This document shows, piece by piece, positions 17,793 through 26,738 of a stretch of 64,000 nt of DNA. The stretch is taken from NCBI RefSeq assembly GCF_010093025.1, contig NZ_CP048114.1, forward strand, positions 1,984,001-2,048,000, in the 5' to 3' direction. Every line of letters begins with the position of its first letter. Position 1 is the stretch's first letter. The notes below the pieces were generated by a model, which was given only the letters and a program-made list of their open reading frames with translations, was not told where the DNA came from and searched no databases. Both the position numbers and the translations under genes were made by a program. This stretch comes from Edaphobacter sp. 12200R-103. Its GTDB lineage: Bacteria; Acidobacteriota; Terriglobia; Terriglobales; Acidobacteriaceae.

Positions 17793-19184
17793 ATGCGCGA
17801 TCTACTTCTTGCTCACGGCTATTTTTTGATGGAAGACCCAAAGGAGCGCGTCATCATGAAACCCTATGCTCCCTTGGGAATCCTCTATCTCTGCTCGCAC
17901 CTCCGCTCCAAAGGCTTCAGAGTCGATGTCTATGACACCACCTTTTCCACGAAGGCAGACCTCCTTCGCTTTTTACAAAGCGAGGAACCCTCCGTGCTCG
18001 GTCTCTACGCAAATCTGATGACGCGCGTCAATGTCGTTGAAATCATCGAGGCCGCGCGACTCTTCGGATGGACTGTCATCGTCGGTGGCCCCGAAGCCGG
18101 CTCCTATTCATTGGAATATCTGCAGGCGGGCGCCAACTTCGTTGTCTTTGGAGAGGGCGAAAACACACTCGAGGAGCTTCTGCTCACAATCAAGAACCGC
18201 GGGAGTGATTACACCTGCATCCGGGGTCTCGCCTATCTTGACGCCCAGGGACAACATCATCAGAACGCTCCACGCGAGCAGATATCGAACCTCGACCTTC
18301 AGCCGTGGCCCGCTCGCGATGCTATCGATTTGCAACGCTATGTAAGCACCTGGCGCGAGCATCATGGCATGGGGTCAGTCAACTTCATAACAGCGCGAGG
18401 CTGCCCCTTTTCCTGCAAGTGGTGCAGCCATGGTGTCTATGGCCAGTCCCATCGCCGTCGCACTCCCGCTAGGGTCGTGGACGAGGTAGAGTGGCTCCTC
18501 GAAACTTATTCCCCTGACATGGTATGGATCTCTGATGATGTCTTCACCATCAATCACGAGTGGATACGCAACTACTACCAGGAGATGCAGCGAAGACAGA
18601 TTCGAATTCCGTTTGAATGTATCTCGCGTGCGGATCGCCTTACGCCGGAGATGATGGATCTGCTTGCGGAGCTCGGATGCTTTCGCATCTGGATCGGTGC
18701 AGAAAGCGGCTCGCAACGCATCCTCGATTCCATGGGACGTGGCGTCAAGCTTGATCAGGTTCATCGCGCTGTGGAGATGTGTCGCGAACGCAAGGTGGAG
18801 AGCGGTATGTTTCTTATGTGGGGCTATGAAGGAGAAGACCTCGAGGATATCGAAGCCACTATCAGTCATGTCTCGAGATCTAAACCGGACATCTTCTTTA
18901 CCACCGTCTCCTACCCTATCAAGGGAACGCCGTACTACAACAAGATCTCGGAAAAACTTATCCAGATTGCGGCCTGGAGTAAGACCTCCGACCGCGAACT
19001 GCGTATACGCGGCAGGCACAGCCGTAACTTTTATGCTCACGCAGATCGCCTTCTTCGAGAGGAGGTCGCTCTCGCACGAGCGATAGAGACGTCCGCAAAT
19101 GCCATCGATATTGCAGCGATGCGGCAAAACATTCATGAATCCCGTTCCGCAATGATGGCTTTGTCGCATGAGGTAGAACAATGA
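17793..19184 (+). CDS. B12-binding radical SAM protein 3
   Basis: 463 residues, ATG directly after the previous TAG. The opening HGYFLMEDPKE...MKPYAPLG parallels protein 2. The cobalamin-type domain ends FVVFGEGENTLEELL. The cluster motif is CPFSCKWC (Cys204, Cys208, Cys211), then VWISDDVFTINHEW and WIGAESGSQRILDSMGRG, again matching protein 2 block for block. It overlaps the following methyltransferase by ATGA, so translation is coupled. Two such similar enzymes in one operon suggest either two chemically similar steps on one substrate or a heterodimer. Confidence 0.87.
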   Translation: MRDLLLAHGYFLMEDPKERVIMKPYAPLGILYLCSHLRSKGFRVDVYDTTFSTKADLLRFLQSEEPSVLGLYANLMTRVNVVEIIEAARLFGWTVIVGGPEAGSYSLEYLQAGANFVVFGEGENTLEELLLTIKNRGSDYTCIRGLAYLDAQGQHHQNAPREQISNLDLQPWPARDAIDLQRYVSTWREHHGMGSVNFITARGCPFSCKWCSHGVYGQSHRRRTPARVVDEVEWLLETYSPDMVWISDDVFTINHEWIRNYYQEMQRRQIRIPFECISRADRLTPEMMDLLAELGCFRIWIGAESGSQRILDSMGRGVKLDQVHRAVEMCRERKVESGMFLMWGYEGEDLEDIEATISHVSRSKPDIFFTTVSYPIKGTPYYNKISEKLIQIAAWSKTSDRELRIRGRHSRNFYAHADRLLREEVALARAIETSANAIDIAAMRQNIHESRSAMMALSHEVEQ

Positions 19185-19999
19185 CCTTAGTGACTCCTCA
19201 AAGAACGGCGGCCGCAGCGGCATTCGACCATCTCGCAGTTGATTATGATGCGGTCTTTACTCATTCTTCCATTGGGAGTGCACAGCGGGCTGCTGTCTGG
19301 GAATGCGCGAAGAGCATCTTCACTCCTCACAGCCGCCTACTGGAGCTGAACTGCGGCACAGGAGAGGATGCGATCCACTTTGCAGAGCAAGGCTTCAACA
19401 TAACGTCCTGCGACATATCACCTGCCATGATCTCGCAGGCACGAAGAAAAGCCCTACAGACTCACACAAACGATCACATTCGGTTTTATGTTCAGGCAAA
19501 CGAGAAGATTGGCGACCTGCCAGAGAAACATCCGTTCAGTGGGTGCTTTTCCAATTTTTCAGGGCTGAACTGTGTTAAAGACCTCAATGGCCTGTCATCG
19601 TCGCTCGCTCCAATGCTACTTCCCGGTTCGCCCCTTTTGTTCTGCTTTTCGACGCGATATTGCCTCTGGGAGATCGCTTGGCATCTGCTTCGCGCGGATC
19701 TGTCTCGCTGCAGCCGCCGCTGGAGCGGATACCACGAGACGACACTCGGCGACACCATCCTTTCAGTCTATTATCCAACCTGCAGAGAAATCAGTCGCAG
19801 CTTTGCCCAAGACTTCCGATTAATCGCCGTCTACGGCATTGGCATCACGGTCCCTCCATCTTATGTAGAGCCTTGGATTGCAAAACGCCCAGGCCTGCTG
19901 CAAACTCTTCAAAGAATTGATACAGCCATCTATCGCCTGCCGATGATTAATCGACTCGGAGATCACATGTTGTTGCATCTCGAGAGGTTGCACTCATAA
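19181..19999 (+). CDS. Class I SAM-dependent methyltransferase
   Basis: 272 residues. LLELNCGTGEDAIHFAEQG is motif I of class I methyltransferases, followed by ITSCDISPAMISQAR carrying the acidic ribose-binding residue. The fold matches UbiE/BioC-like small-molecule methyltransferases. It starts within the ATGA overlap with radical SAM 3 and ends in a TAATG overlap with the next gene. Substrate unknown. Because it is embedded between radical SAM genes, it most likely methylates O or N on the same compound that the B12 enzymes modify. Confidence 0.85.
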   Translation: MTLVTPQRTAAAAAFDHLAVDYDAVFTHSSIGSAQRAAVWECAKSIFTPHSRLLELNCGTGEDAIHFAEQGFNITSCDISPAMISQARRKALQTHTNDHIRFYVQANEKIGDLPEKHPFSGCFSNFSGLNCVKDLNGLSSSLAPMLLPGSPLLFCFSTRYCLWEIAWHLLRADLSRCSRRWSGYHETTLGDTILSVYYPTCREISRSFAQDFRLIAVYGIGITVPPSYVEPWIAKRPGLLQTLQRIDTAIYRLPMINRLGDHMLLHLERLHS

Positions 20000-20979
20000 T
20001 GGCCCAAGACACTCTCATCTCTTCACAGTATGCCGCCCTTAACGGGTTCAGGCTTCGCTGTCCTCGCTGTGCTGCACCATTCGAATGGTCCGAGAAACAG
20101 GAAGAGAGCCTCTTATGTGTTGAATGCCATTTCCCCATGTCCCAGAAGGATAAGATCTGGCGGGCTCTTCCCATTGAACGTGCCACCTACTATGCACGAT
20201 TTATCAAGGACTACGAAGCAATTCGTACGGCAGAAGGCAGAGGAAGCGCCGACAGCAGCTACTATCTACGGCTTCCTTTTGCGACTCATAGCGACCACAA
20301 TGCCGAGCAATGGAAAATCCGCGCTGCGACATATCGGTACTTCAAACAGATACTTCTTCCGCAGATCAGCTCGAATTCACAGGGAGCCGGAAACATTCTC
20401 GACATTGGCGCCGGAAACGGCTGGCTCAGTTATCGGCTTTCTCAGGCCGGAATGATCGTCGTGGCTATCGATTTACTTACAAATACTTTAGACGGCCTGG
20501 GTGCCGCAAGCCATTACGACACCTACCTCAAGTGTCCCTTCCTTCGAATTCAAGCAGAGAGCGATCGCCTTCCTCTTTGCGACGCCCAGTTTGATGCTGT
20601 CATCTTTAATGCATCTTTCCACTACGCCGAAAATTACCTCCGGACACTGCACGAGGCTCTGCGCTGTCTTCGCCCTGGAGGTATGGTCATCATCGCCGAT
20701 TCCCCCTGGTATGCGCATGAAGACAGCGGATGGAAGATGCTTGCTGAGAGGCGATCACAGTTCTTCAATCGATTTGGCATATTCTCGGACTCCATCTGCA
20801 GCCAGGAGTTTCTTACAGATGAGCGCCTGGACCAGTTGGCCCACAATCTGGGGATTCGCTGGGAACGCCACACTCCTTTCTACGGCTTACGTTGGTATCT
20901 TCGCCCGTTGATTGCGAAGCTCAAAGGGAAACGAGAGCCATCAACATTTCGAATCTATGTTGCAAAAAAGCCTGCATGA
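19999..20979 (+). CDS. Methyltransferase with N-terminal zinc-ribbon
   Basis: 326 residues. Residues ~15-45 carry two CxxC pairs (CPRC and CVEC) with a spacer of about 20, a probable structural zinc site like the Trm112-type or RlmA-type N-terminal ribbon. The class I methyltransferase core follows: ILDIGAGNGWLSYRL, then VAIDLL, and FDAVIFNASFHYAEN. It overlaps both neighbours by one to four bases. Ribbon-plus-methyltransferase proteins sometimes act on polymers, but here the context is a small biosynthetic operon. Substrate unknown. Confidence 0.83.
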   Translation: MAQDTLISSQYAALNGFRLRCPRCAAPFEWSEKQEESLLCVECHFPMSQKDKIWRALPIERATYYARFIKDYEAIRTAEGRGSADSSYYLRLPFATHSDHNAEQWKIRAATYRYFKQILLPQISSNSQGAGNILDIGAGNGWLSYRLSQAGMIVVAIDLLTNTLDGLGAASHYDTYLKCPFLRIQAESDRLPLCDAQFDAVIFNASFHYAENYLRTLHEALRCLRPGGMVIIADSPWYAHEDSGWKMLAERRSQFFNRFGIFSDSICSQEFLTDERLDQLAHNLGIRWERHTPFYGLRWYLRPLIAKLKGKREPSTFRIYVAKKPA

Positions 20980-22439
20980 TCATTCTCTTCCATCCTCGTG
21001 CAACGAAGCCCCGCAACTGTCGTATGCCACTTGCCATACTCGCACTTGCAGCGGTTCTTGAGGGACGCGAGACCTATGCCATCGTTGATGGCAATCTGGA
21101 CAATACACCACTTGACTCCATCCTCGACTTGATCGATCACCACCAGGTTGAACTACTAGGTGTCTCTGTCATGCCAGGTCCGCAGATGGTGGCCGGAATG
21201 GAGGTCTCGCGAGAGATCCGCCGTCTACGCCCTAATATTCCTATTGTATGGGGCGGCTATTTTCCCTCCATCTATCCCGATGCCGCCCTCAACGCAAAAT
21301 ACGTGGATTATGTGGTTCGCGGACAAGGGGAAGAGACACTACTGGAGTTGATCGAATCCCTGCGAGGGAAACGCAATCTCTCCACCATCCGTGGCCTCTC
21401 TTACAAGGATGCATTTGGTCTTCATCGCAACAATCCGGAACGCACAATGAAGGGACCGGATAGCTTTCCGTGGGTGCCATATCACCGTATACCGGTCAAA
21501 CAATATCTGCGTCCATCTTTCTTCGGAAAGCGTACCGCTGTACATCATGCCAGTGTTGGCTGTCCGTTTAACTGCTCTTTTTGCGGCGTGCATGCCGCAT
21601 ACGGACGTGACGAGAAGATGGAGTCGCCCGAACGAACTTTCGAGATACTCAAACATCTCGTTTCCCTGTACGGTGCCGATTCTGTCCAGTTTTACGATAT
21701 GAATTTCTTTCTTCGTGAAGACCACGCCCGCAAGCTGTGTGATCTGATAGCACCGCTTCAACTTCGATGGTGGTGCGAGGCTCGGGTCGACATCATGTCC
21801 CGATACTCAGACGAGACCATGGCTTCCATCGCACGTGCTGGTTGCGCCATGATCTTCTTCGGAGCTGAATCAGGTGCCGATTGGGTCCTCAAAGACATGC
21901 AGAAAGGCATCACCACCGCTCAAACTCTCACCATGGCACGACGTACGCGGCAGTTTGGCATCATTCCCGAGTTCTCCTTCGTCATCGGCAACCCCAAAGA
22001 TCCAGAGACGGACACACGTGAAACCCTCGCCTTCATTCGAAAGATCAAGAGGATCAACCCTGACAGCGAGATCATCATTCAGCACTATACGCCGACACCT
22101 CAACCCGGTCAGATGTATGGTGAGGTCGATGACAAGATCACATTTCCTTCCACACCTGCCGAATGGGCAAGCAAACGATGGCTCGACTTCACGCTACGGA
22201 TCGATACGGGGGCTCCGTGGCTGCGGAGCAGGACCAAGAGGCTTATCGATAACTTCGAGCTAGTCGTTGCTTCACGCTGGCCGACTGTGCAGGATATTCG
22301 TGCGCCGCGATGGAGCCGTTTTTTGCTCAAAGCTCTAAGCGCATGGCGATATAAGCTTCACGTCTACGACCATCCCGTCGAGCTGCAATGGGCACATAAC
22401 TTTATTAACTTGCGTAAGCCCAAAAGGGAAAGCCTTTGA
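20976..22439 (+). CDS. B12-binding radical SAM protein 4
   Basis: 487 residues from the ATG at 20976, which overlaps the previous stop as ATGA; a longer frame upstream has no family match. The N-terminal domain ends DYVVRGQGEETLLELIESL, the B12-type block. The cluster motif is CPFNCSFC (Cys196, Cys200, Cys203). FFGAESGADWVLKDMQKG and FSFVIGNPKDPETDTRETL follow. It resembles protein 1 more than proteins 2 and 3 in its opening and in its ~80-residue C-terminal extension (PWLRSRTKRLIDNFELV, HPVELQWAHNFI). The stop overlaps the next start (TTGA). Confidence 0.87.
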   Translation: MIILFHPRATKPRNCRMPLAILALAAVLEGRETYAIVDGNLDNTPLDSILDLIDHHQVELLGVSVMPGPQMVAGMEVSREIRRLRPNIPIVWGGYFPSIYPDAALNAKYVDYVVRGQGEETLLELIESLRGKRNLSTIRGLSYKDAFGLHRNNPERTMKGPDSFPWVPYHRIPVKQYLRPSFFGKRTAVHHASVGCPFNCSFCGVHAAYGRDEKMESPERTFEILKHLVSLYGADSVQFYDMNFFLREDHARKLCDLIAPLQLRWWCEARVDIMSRYSDETMASIARAGCAMIFFGAESGADWVLKDMQKGITTAQTLTMARRTRQFGIIPEFSFVIGNPKDPETDTRETLAFIRKIKRINPDSEIIIQHYTPTPQPGQMYGEVDDKITFPSTPAEWASKRWLDFTLRIDTGAPWLRSRTKRLIDNFELVVASRWPTVQDIRAPRWSRFLLKALSAWRYKLHVYDHPVELQWAHNFINLRKPKRESL

Positions 22440-24376
22440 AAGCTCCAACGAACAGTACGGCGCAGCTGGATAACAGTGCCGCCTTTGCGGCGTGGGCTGA
22501 AGTCTACGATACGCAATTGAACCCCATGTTGGCTCTTGAAGAGAGATATCTCAACTGCGTCCTGCCTTCCGTTGATGGCAAGGACGTGCTTGATGCCGGC
22601 TGTGGCACTGGGCGTTGGCTTCGACGACTAGCCAATATCGGTTCCCCGCAGTCGCTACACGGTATAGATAGCTCTCCGGAGATGCTTACCTCAGCACGAC
22701 GGGCTTGCACAAGAGAGACATCACTCATTCTGGCGCAACTACCAACTGTGCCGCTTCTCTCCGCATCGATCGATTTGGCGCTCTGTTCATTTGCACTCAG
22801 CTACATCTCTGATCTCGAATCTCTTGCCAGCCAGTTTCGTCGCATTCTTCGAGAGGATGGCGATCTCTTAATAACAGATCTCCATCCCGATACAGCAATG
22901 ACTCTGGGCTGGCAACGTAGTTTTCGCTCTTCCGAGATAAGCTTTCACCTGCAATTCGAACCACGCCTCATCGAAGCCATATTGCACGCGTTCGACCAAC
23001 AAGACTTCCAGACAGTCGGCCTCTATCAACCTTCCTTCGGTGAACCCGAATACTCTATCTTCGCCAGTCAGGGCAAACAAGCCTCTTATAACGAGGCTAA
23101 CGGACAACCCGCAATCTACATCCTCCACCTTAGGCCGAAAACTACTAGGCCCGGCGACCGAATTACATTGGCGAACGCGAACTTTGTCCTCGGTGGTCAG
23201 GAGGTTGGAACAGGCAATATCACAATTCACAATGACGCTGTAGCGTCGGTTATCTCAAACTATCCACAACATCGCGCTCACAATGATCTCGATCTATCTG
23301 GATATACTCTCTTTCCTGGCCTCATCAATGCGCACGATCATCTGGAGTTCGGCCTGTTTCCCCGCCTCGGCTCTCCTCCATATCAAAACGCCACTGAATG
23401 GGCTCGCGACATTCACAATCATTGTCGTCCAATTATCGAAAAGCACACCAGAATACCGCGCGACATTCGTCTATGGTGGGGGGCTCTCCGCAATCTACTA
23501 TGTGGGGCAACCACGGTCTGTCACCACAATCCGGCTTCCGCTGTCTTTTCCGACCCTCAGTTCCCTGTTCGAGTCCTCACCGAATTCGACTGGGCTCACT
23601 CGCTGACGTTCTCCACCAACATCGGTTCCATGCACACCCAGTCCGCCCTGATAAAGCCTTTTATTCTTCACGCCTGTGAAGGAATCGATTCGACCGCCAA
23701 GAGTGAGTTCACACAACTGCTCGACATGAATGTGCTCGATGAGCGGACAGTGCTCGTGCATGGCCTGGCGATGGACGTCGACGAGATTATCAGGTTGAAT
23801 CAATGCGGCGCATCATTGATCAGCTGCCCTTCGTCCAATCAATTTCTTTTCTCTCAGACTCCCTCAATCGAACAGCTATCAGCCGTAGACCGACTCGCCA
23901 TCGGTAGCGATTCATCGCTGACTGCGGATGGAGACCTGTTGGATGAGATCAGATTCTGTCATACCCACCTCCAGCTCTCCTCCGGTAAACTCTTCAACTT
24001 TGCCATGCATGCTCCAGCTATAGTTCTTCAGCTTAAAGGCTATGCAGGATGCCTCATGCCAGGAGGCCCTGCGGACCTCTTCGCAGTTCGATCTTGCTCA
24101 CAGCTACCGGCACAACAATTGGTTTCCCTCAGCTGGCGTGACATTGAACTCGTCATCATAGCAGGCACGATACGCCTCGCATCCAATGAGATGATGCATC
24201 GAATTCCGGCTGAACTGACCAATAGCCTGTCACCCCTGTTGATAGACGGAGTCACACGCTGGATCGCAGCCCCCGTCACATCACTTTTCGAAGCTGCCGC
24301 TGGCGTTCTGGGCACAGACCGAGTCTGCCTCAACGGTCGACTCATAGCTATTCCAGAGGCACAGCATGTCCACTAA
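22436..24376 (+). CDS. Methyltransferase-amidohydrolase fusion protein
   Basis: 646 residues starting at a TTG whose last two bases lie in the previous stop; GGGAAAG precedes it. Residues ~10-215 are a class I methyltransferase: DVLDAGCGTGRWLRRL and LHGIDSSPEMLTSAR. From ~235 onward is an amidohydrolase of the TRZ/ATZ deaminase-hydrolase type: YTLFPGLINAHDHLEF gives the HxH metal pair, CHHNPAS and LVHGLAMDVDEI further histidines, and LAIGSDSSLTADGDLLDEI the catalytic aspartate. Both halves look complete, so this is a true bifunctional protein, not a readthrough. The hydrolase half implies hydrolysis or deamination of a small ring or amide. Such a pairing is unusual in my experience. Confidence 0.85.
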   Translation: MKAPTNSTAQLDNSAAFAAWAEVYDTQLNPMLALEERYLNCVLPSVDGKDVLDAGCGTGRWLRRLANIGSPQSLHGIDSSPEMLTSARRACTRETSLILAQLPTVPLLSASIDLALCSFALSYISDLESLASQFRRILREDGDLLITDLHPDTAMTLGWQRSFRSSEISFHLQFEPRLIEAILHAFDQQDFQTVGLYQPSFGEPEYSIFASQGKQASYNEANGQPAIYILHLRPKTTRPGDRITLANANFVLGGQEVGTGNITIHNDAVASVISNYPQHRAHNDLDLSGYTLFPGLINAHDHLEFGLFPRLGSPPYQNATEWARDIHNHCRPIIEKHTRIPRDIRLWWGALRNLLCGATTVCHHNPASAVFSDPQFPVRVLTEFDWAHSLTFSTNIGSMHTQSALIKPFILHACEGIDSTAKSEFTQLLDMNVLDERTVLVHGLAMDVDEIIRLNQCGASLISCPSSNQFLFSQTPSIEQLSAVDRLAIGSDSSLTADGDLLDEIRFCHTHLQLSSGKLFNFAMHAPAIVLQLKGYAGCLMPGGPADLFAVRSCSQLPAQQLVSLSWRDIELVIIAGTIRLASNEMMHRIPAELTNSLSPLLIDGVTRWIAAPVTSLFEAAAGVLGTDRVCLNGRLIAIPEAQHVH

Positions 24377-24428
24377 TCTGGTTTTCTTTATTTCAGGCGC
24401 GGTATAACGCACCTCAACGAGATGGTCG

Positions 24429-25469
24429 ATGTCCACTGAGATTATCGCGATCAAGTCCCCGATAACCGCGAACGATATCCCCGGCGAAATCCGATCTCTG
24501 CCGATCCTCATCCTTAACGTGCATGAGAATTGCAATTGCCGATGCATAATGTGCGATATCTGGAAACGCCCTGCCGGAAAAGAACTCGAGCTTGACCAGG
24601 TTCGCAAATATCAGAAGGATCTACAGAAACTTGGCGTGCAACAGGTCGTATTCACGGGTGGCGAGCCATTGCTTCATTCACACTTTGAAGATCTTTGTAC
24701 GTTCTTCCGCGGATGCTCTACACGGATAACTCTCCTCAGCACGGGACTCTTGCTTAAGAAGCGCGCCCAGATTATTGCCGACCATGTCGATGAGGTCATC
24801 GTCTCGCTCGATGGTCCTGAAGAAACACACAACCGAATCCGGAACATCCCTCACGCCTTCCAACTCATACATGAAGGCATCGCGGCTATTAGGCGTCTAC
24901 GGCCCAATATATCCATTCATGCACGGAGCACCGTGCAGTGCCGTAACTTCGCTCAGCTGCGACAAACTGTTGCGGCCGCAAAATCTCTCGAATGCACCTC
25001 TATATCGTTTTTGGCAGTCGATACTTCGTCACAAGCATTCAACCGCGAGTTGATCTGGCCCCAAGAGACTCAACAACAGATCGGCCTCACGTCCGCTCAG
25101 ATCTCGACCCTCGAAGAAGAGATCGAGCTCCTTATCCTGCATAATGCCGTCGATCTTCAGAATGGATACATCGTTGAAGGCCCTGAAAAGCTACGCCGCA
25201 TCGCGCGTTACTTTCGCAGTCGTCTGGGTGAACTTCCCTCTATCGCGCCGCCCTGTAACGCTCCCTGGGTCTCTGCCGTTCTCGAGGTGGATGGCTCTCT
25301 TCGGCCCTGCTTCTTTCATCGTATCGTCGCAGAGACACGGGAACAGTCGCTCATAGAAGCACTCAACTCTAGCGCAGCTATTCAATTTCGCCGGACACTC
25401 AATATCGCCGAAGATCGCACCTGTCAAAATTGCGTTTGCTCACTCAACTACCGCGTGCGTGAAACCTGA
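24429..25469 (+). CDS. Radical SAM protein 5 (SPASM/twitch-like C-terminus)
   Basis: 346 residues, ATG at 24429, 52 bp after the fusion gene. It has no B12 domain. CNCRCIMC places the cluster cysteines at 35, 39 and 42 (Cys37 is extra), followed by VVFTGGEPLLH, the classical GGEP block binding SAM. The C-terminus has further cysteines (APPCNAPW, RPCFFHR, CQNCVC), consistent with an auxiliary cluster of SPASM or twitch type. Such enzymes often modify peptides or act as small-molecule epimerases or dehydrogenases. It ends the operon and overlaps the convergent nucleotidyltransferase gene by 30 bp. Confidence 0.87.
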   Translation: MSTEIIAIKSPITANDIPGEIRSLPILILNVHENCNCRCIMCDIWKRPAGKELELDQVRKYQKDLQKLGVQQVVFTGGEPLLHSHFEDLCTFFRGCSTRITLLSTGLLLKKRAQIIADHVDEVIVSLDGPEETHNRIRNIPHAFQLIHEGIAAIRRLRPNISIHARSTVQCRNFAQLRQTVAAAKSLECTSISFLAVDTSSQAFNRELIWPQETQQQIGLTSAQISTLEEEIELLILHNAVDLQNGYIVEGPEKLRRIARYFRSRLGELPSIAPPCNAPWVSAVLEVDGSLRPCFFHRIVAETREQSLIEALNSSAAIQFRRTLNIAEDRTCQNCVCSLNYRVRET

Positions 25470-26738
25470 ACCACGCAGGCGCCACATCATTCCGTGGAAT
25501 ATCGTCCGACAATGCAATCGCGAATAGGCGATGGATCTTCTGCAGCAATAGGCCAGCAAGCGAAGAATACTTTTCCCTCTCGTCTGGCGGATCTTCCGAT
25601 CATTAAGCACAACAAATTCAAGATCGGGATCGGGCAGGCGGTGGGGGAAAAATGTCCTGCGAATAATTGTCTTCCTGAGATGGCGATGGCTCTGGCTCAA
25701 CAGGCTCCAGTGTAGCCATACGGCATCTTTATTCTCACGAAACGGCAGCTCCATGGGCACATGTCCGAAGTTTTCAAGCCATGACCTCTGTGCTCTCGGC
25801 AACCCGTCAAGCACCTCGCGGGCAACGTCCGGCATATCGCATCCAAAGCATCGCGCTGCCAACTTGAATGCAATCACTTCTTTCGCACGCAGATCTTCGC
25901 TATGCTGCGACTGCCACCTGCTCCAGAACGCTTCATCATGCATCTTCCTGTCGAGAAACTCCGCCATCTCATAAACATGATGAATTACCGTGTCATAAAC
26001 CAGAAGGTTCCTCAGGATATGCATCGACTGGTGGCCCAGAAGATCAATATCCTGCAGTACAGGAACCTTCATGCCTTCAATACAACGCGTGACTCTGCGC
26101 TTGAAGAAACCTCGAATCTCATCTTCATGCTGTAGTAACGTAACTTTTTCATTCCAAAGACTATGGTGCAGTTCAATGGAGAGCGGCATCTCAGGATCGA
26201 ATGCATTACCGCGCCAGGTCCATTGGCCCAGCCGGTACAGGGTAGGACTATGGTCCGCTCTGCGAAAATCCACTGTTGTATTCGGCTGATATCCGGCCGA
26301 CACAAGCGCCGCTTGTGCAACGGCAATAGCTTCAGGGCCGCAGTACATATCGATGTCTGACTGTTGCCGCAGCCACGGAGACTCCACGAACTCCGGCGCA
26401 AGTGTAAATCCCTTGATCACCACGTACTCGATTCCCGCCTTTGCCAGACAGGCGTCTGCCTCCAGATAGGTGTCCTTTACGCGACAAAAACGTTCCTGGT
26501 TATCTTTCAGGTTGCTATCAAGCCTGCTTCTAACCCATTCGGGCAATTTCAGCGATCTCTTCTTTGCGAGTGGCAGCGTCAGGTGCGCCAGATCGCTAAA
26601 ATGCAGCAAATTCTCCCATTGCTGATCACTAAGGGCCATCATATTTTCCACTGGATGCTTACGATGAAGTGCCGCGTATAGAGCGACTGCTTCAGAGGGA
26701 ATCACCGGCCGTTTTAAAATATCTACCTTATCCTGCAC
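25440..26738 (-). CDS. Nucleotidyltransferase-fold protein (PF14907 type)
   Basis: 432 residues. YVVIKGFTLAPEFVESP...RQQSDIDMYCGPE is the signature of the uncharacterised nucleotidyltransferase family PF14907, with the DID acidic pair for metal binding. Members commonly sit in peptide-modification clusters, often with PqqD-like and HprK-like proteins. It overlaps the upstream HprK-like gene by 16 bp, so it is the last gene of a four-gene leftward operon, and its 3' end overlaps radical SAM 5. No PqqD homologue was found nearby. The reaction is unknown; transfer of a nucleotidyl group is inferred from the fold. Confidence 0.8.
   Translation of the reverse strand: MQDKVDILKRPVIPSEAVALYAALHRKHPVENMMALSDQQWENLLHFSDLAHLTLPLAKKRSLKLPEWVRSRLDSNLKDNQERFCRVKDTYLEADACLAKAGIEYVVIKGFTLAPEFVESPWLRQQSDIDMYCGPEAIAVAQAALVSAGYQPNTTVDFRRADHSPTLYRLGQWTWRGNAFDPEMPLSIELHHSLWNEKVTLLQHEDEIRGFFKRRVTRCIEGMKVPVLQDIDLLGHQSMHILRNLLVYDTVIHHVYEMAEFLDRKMHDEAFWSRWQSQHSEDLRAKEVIAFKLAARCFGCDMPDVAREVLDGLPRAQRSWLENFGHVPMELPFRENKDAVWLHWSLLSQSHRHLRKTIIRRTFFPHRLPDPDLEFVVLNDRKIRQTRGKSILRLLAYCCRRSIAYSRLHCRTIFHGMMWRLRGSGFTHAVVE

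Noticed and set aside
18375..19223. Reverse frame of 282 codons over radical SAM 3
   Set aside because: Shadow of the radical SAM coding sequence; Arg/His-rich, no ribosome site.
24429..25469. Radical SAM 5 as an anaerobic sulfatase-maturing enzyme for the island sulfatases
   Set aside because: The first cluster motif and length differ from anSME, and it is locked into the biosynthetic operon 10 kb away from the island.
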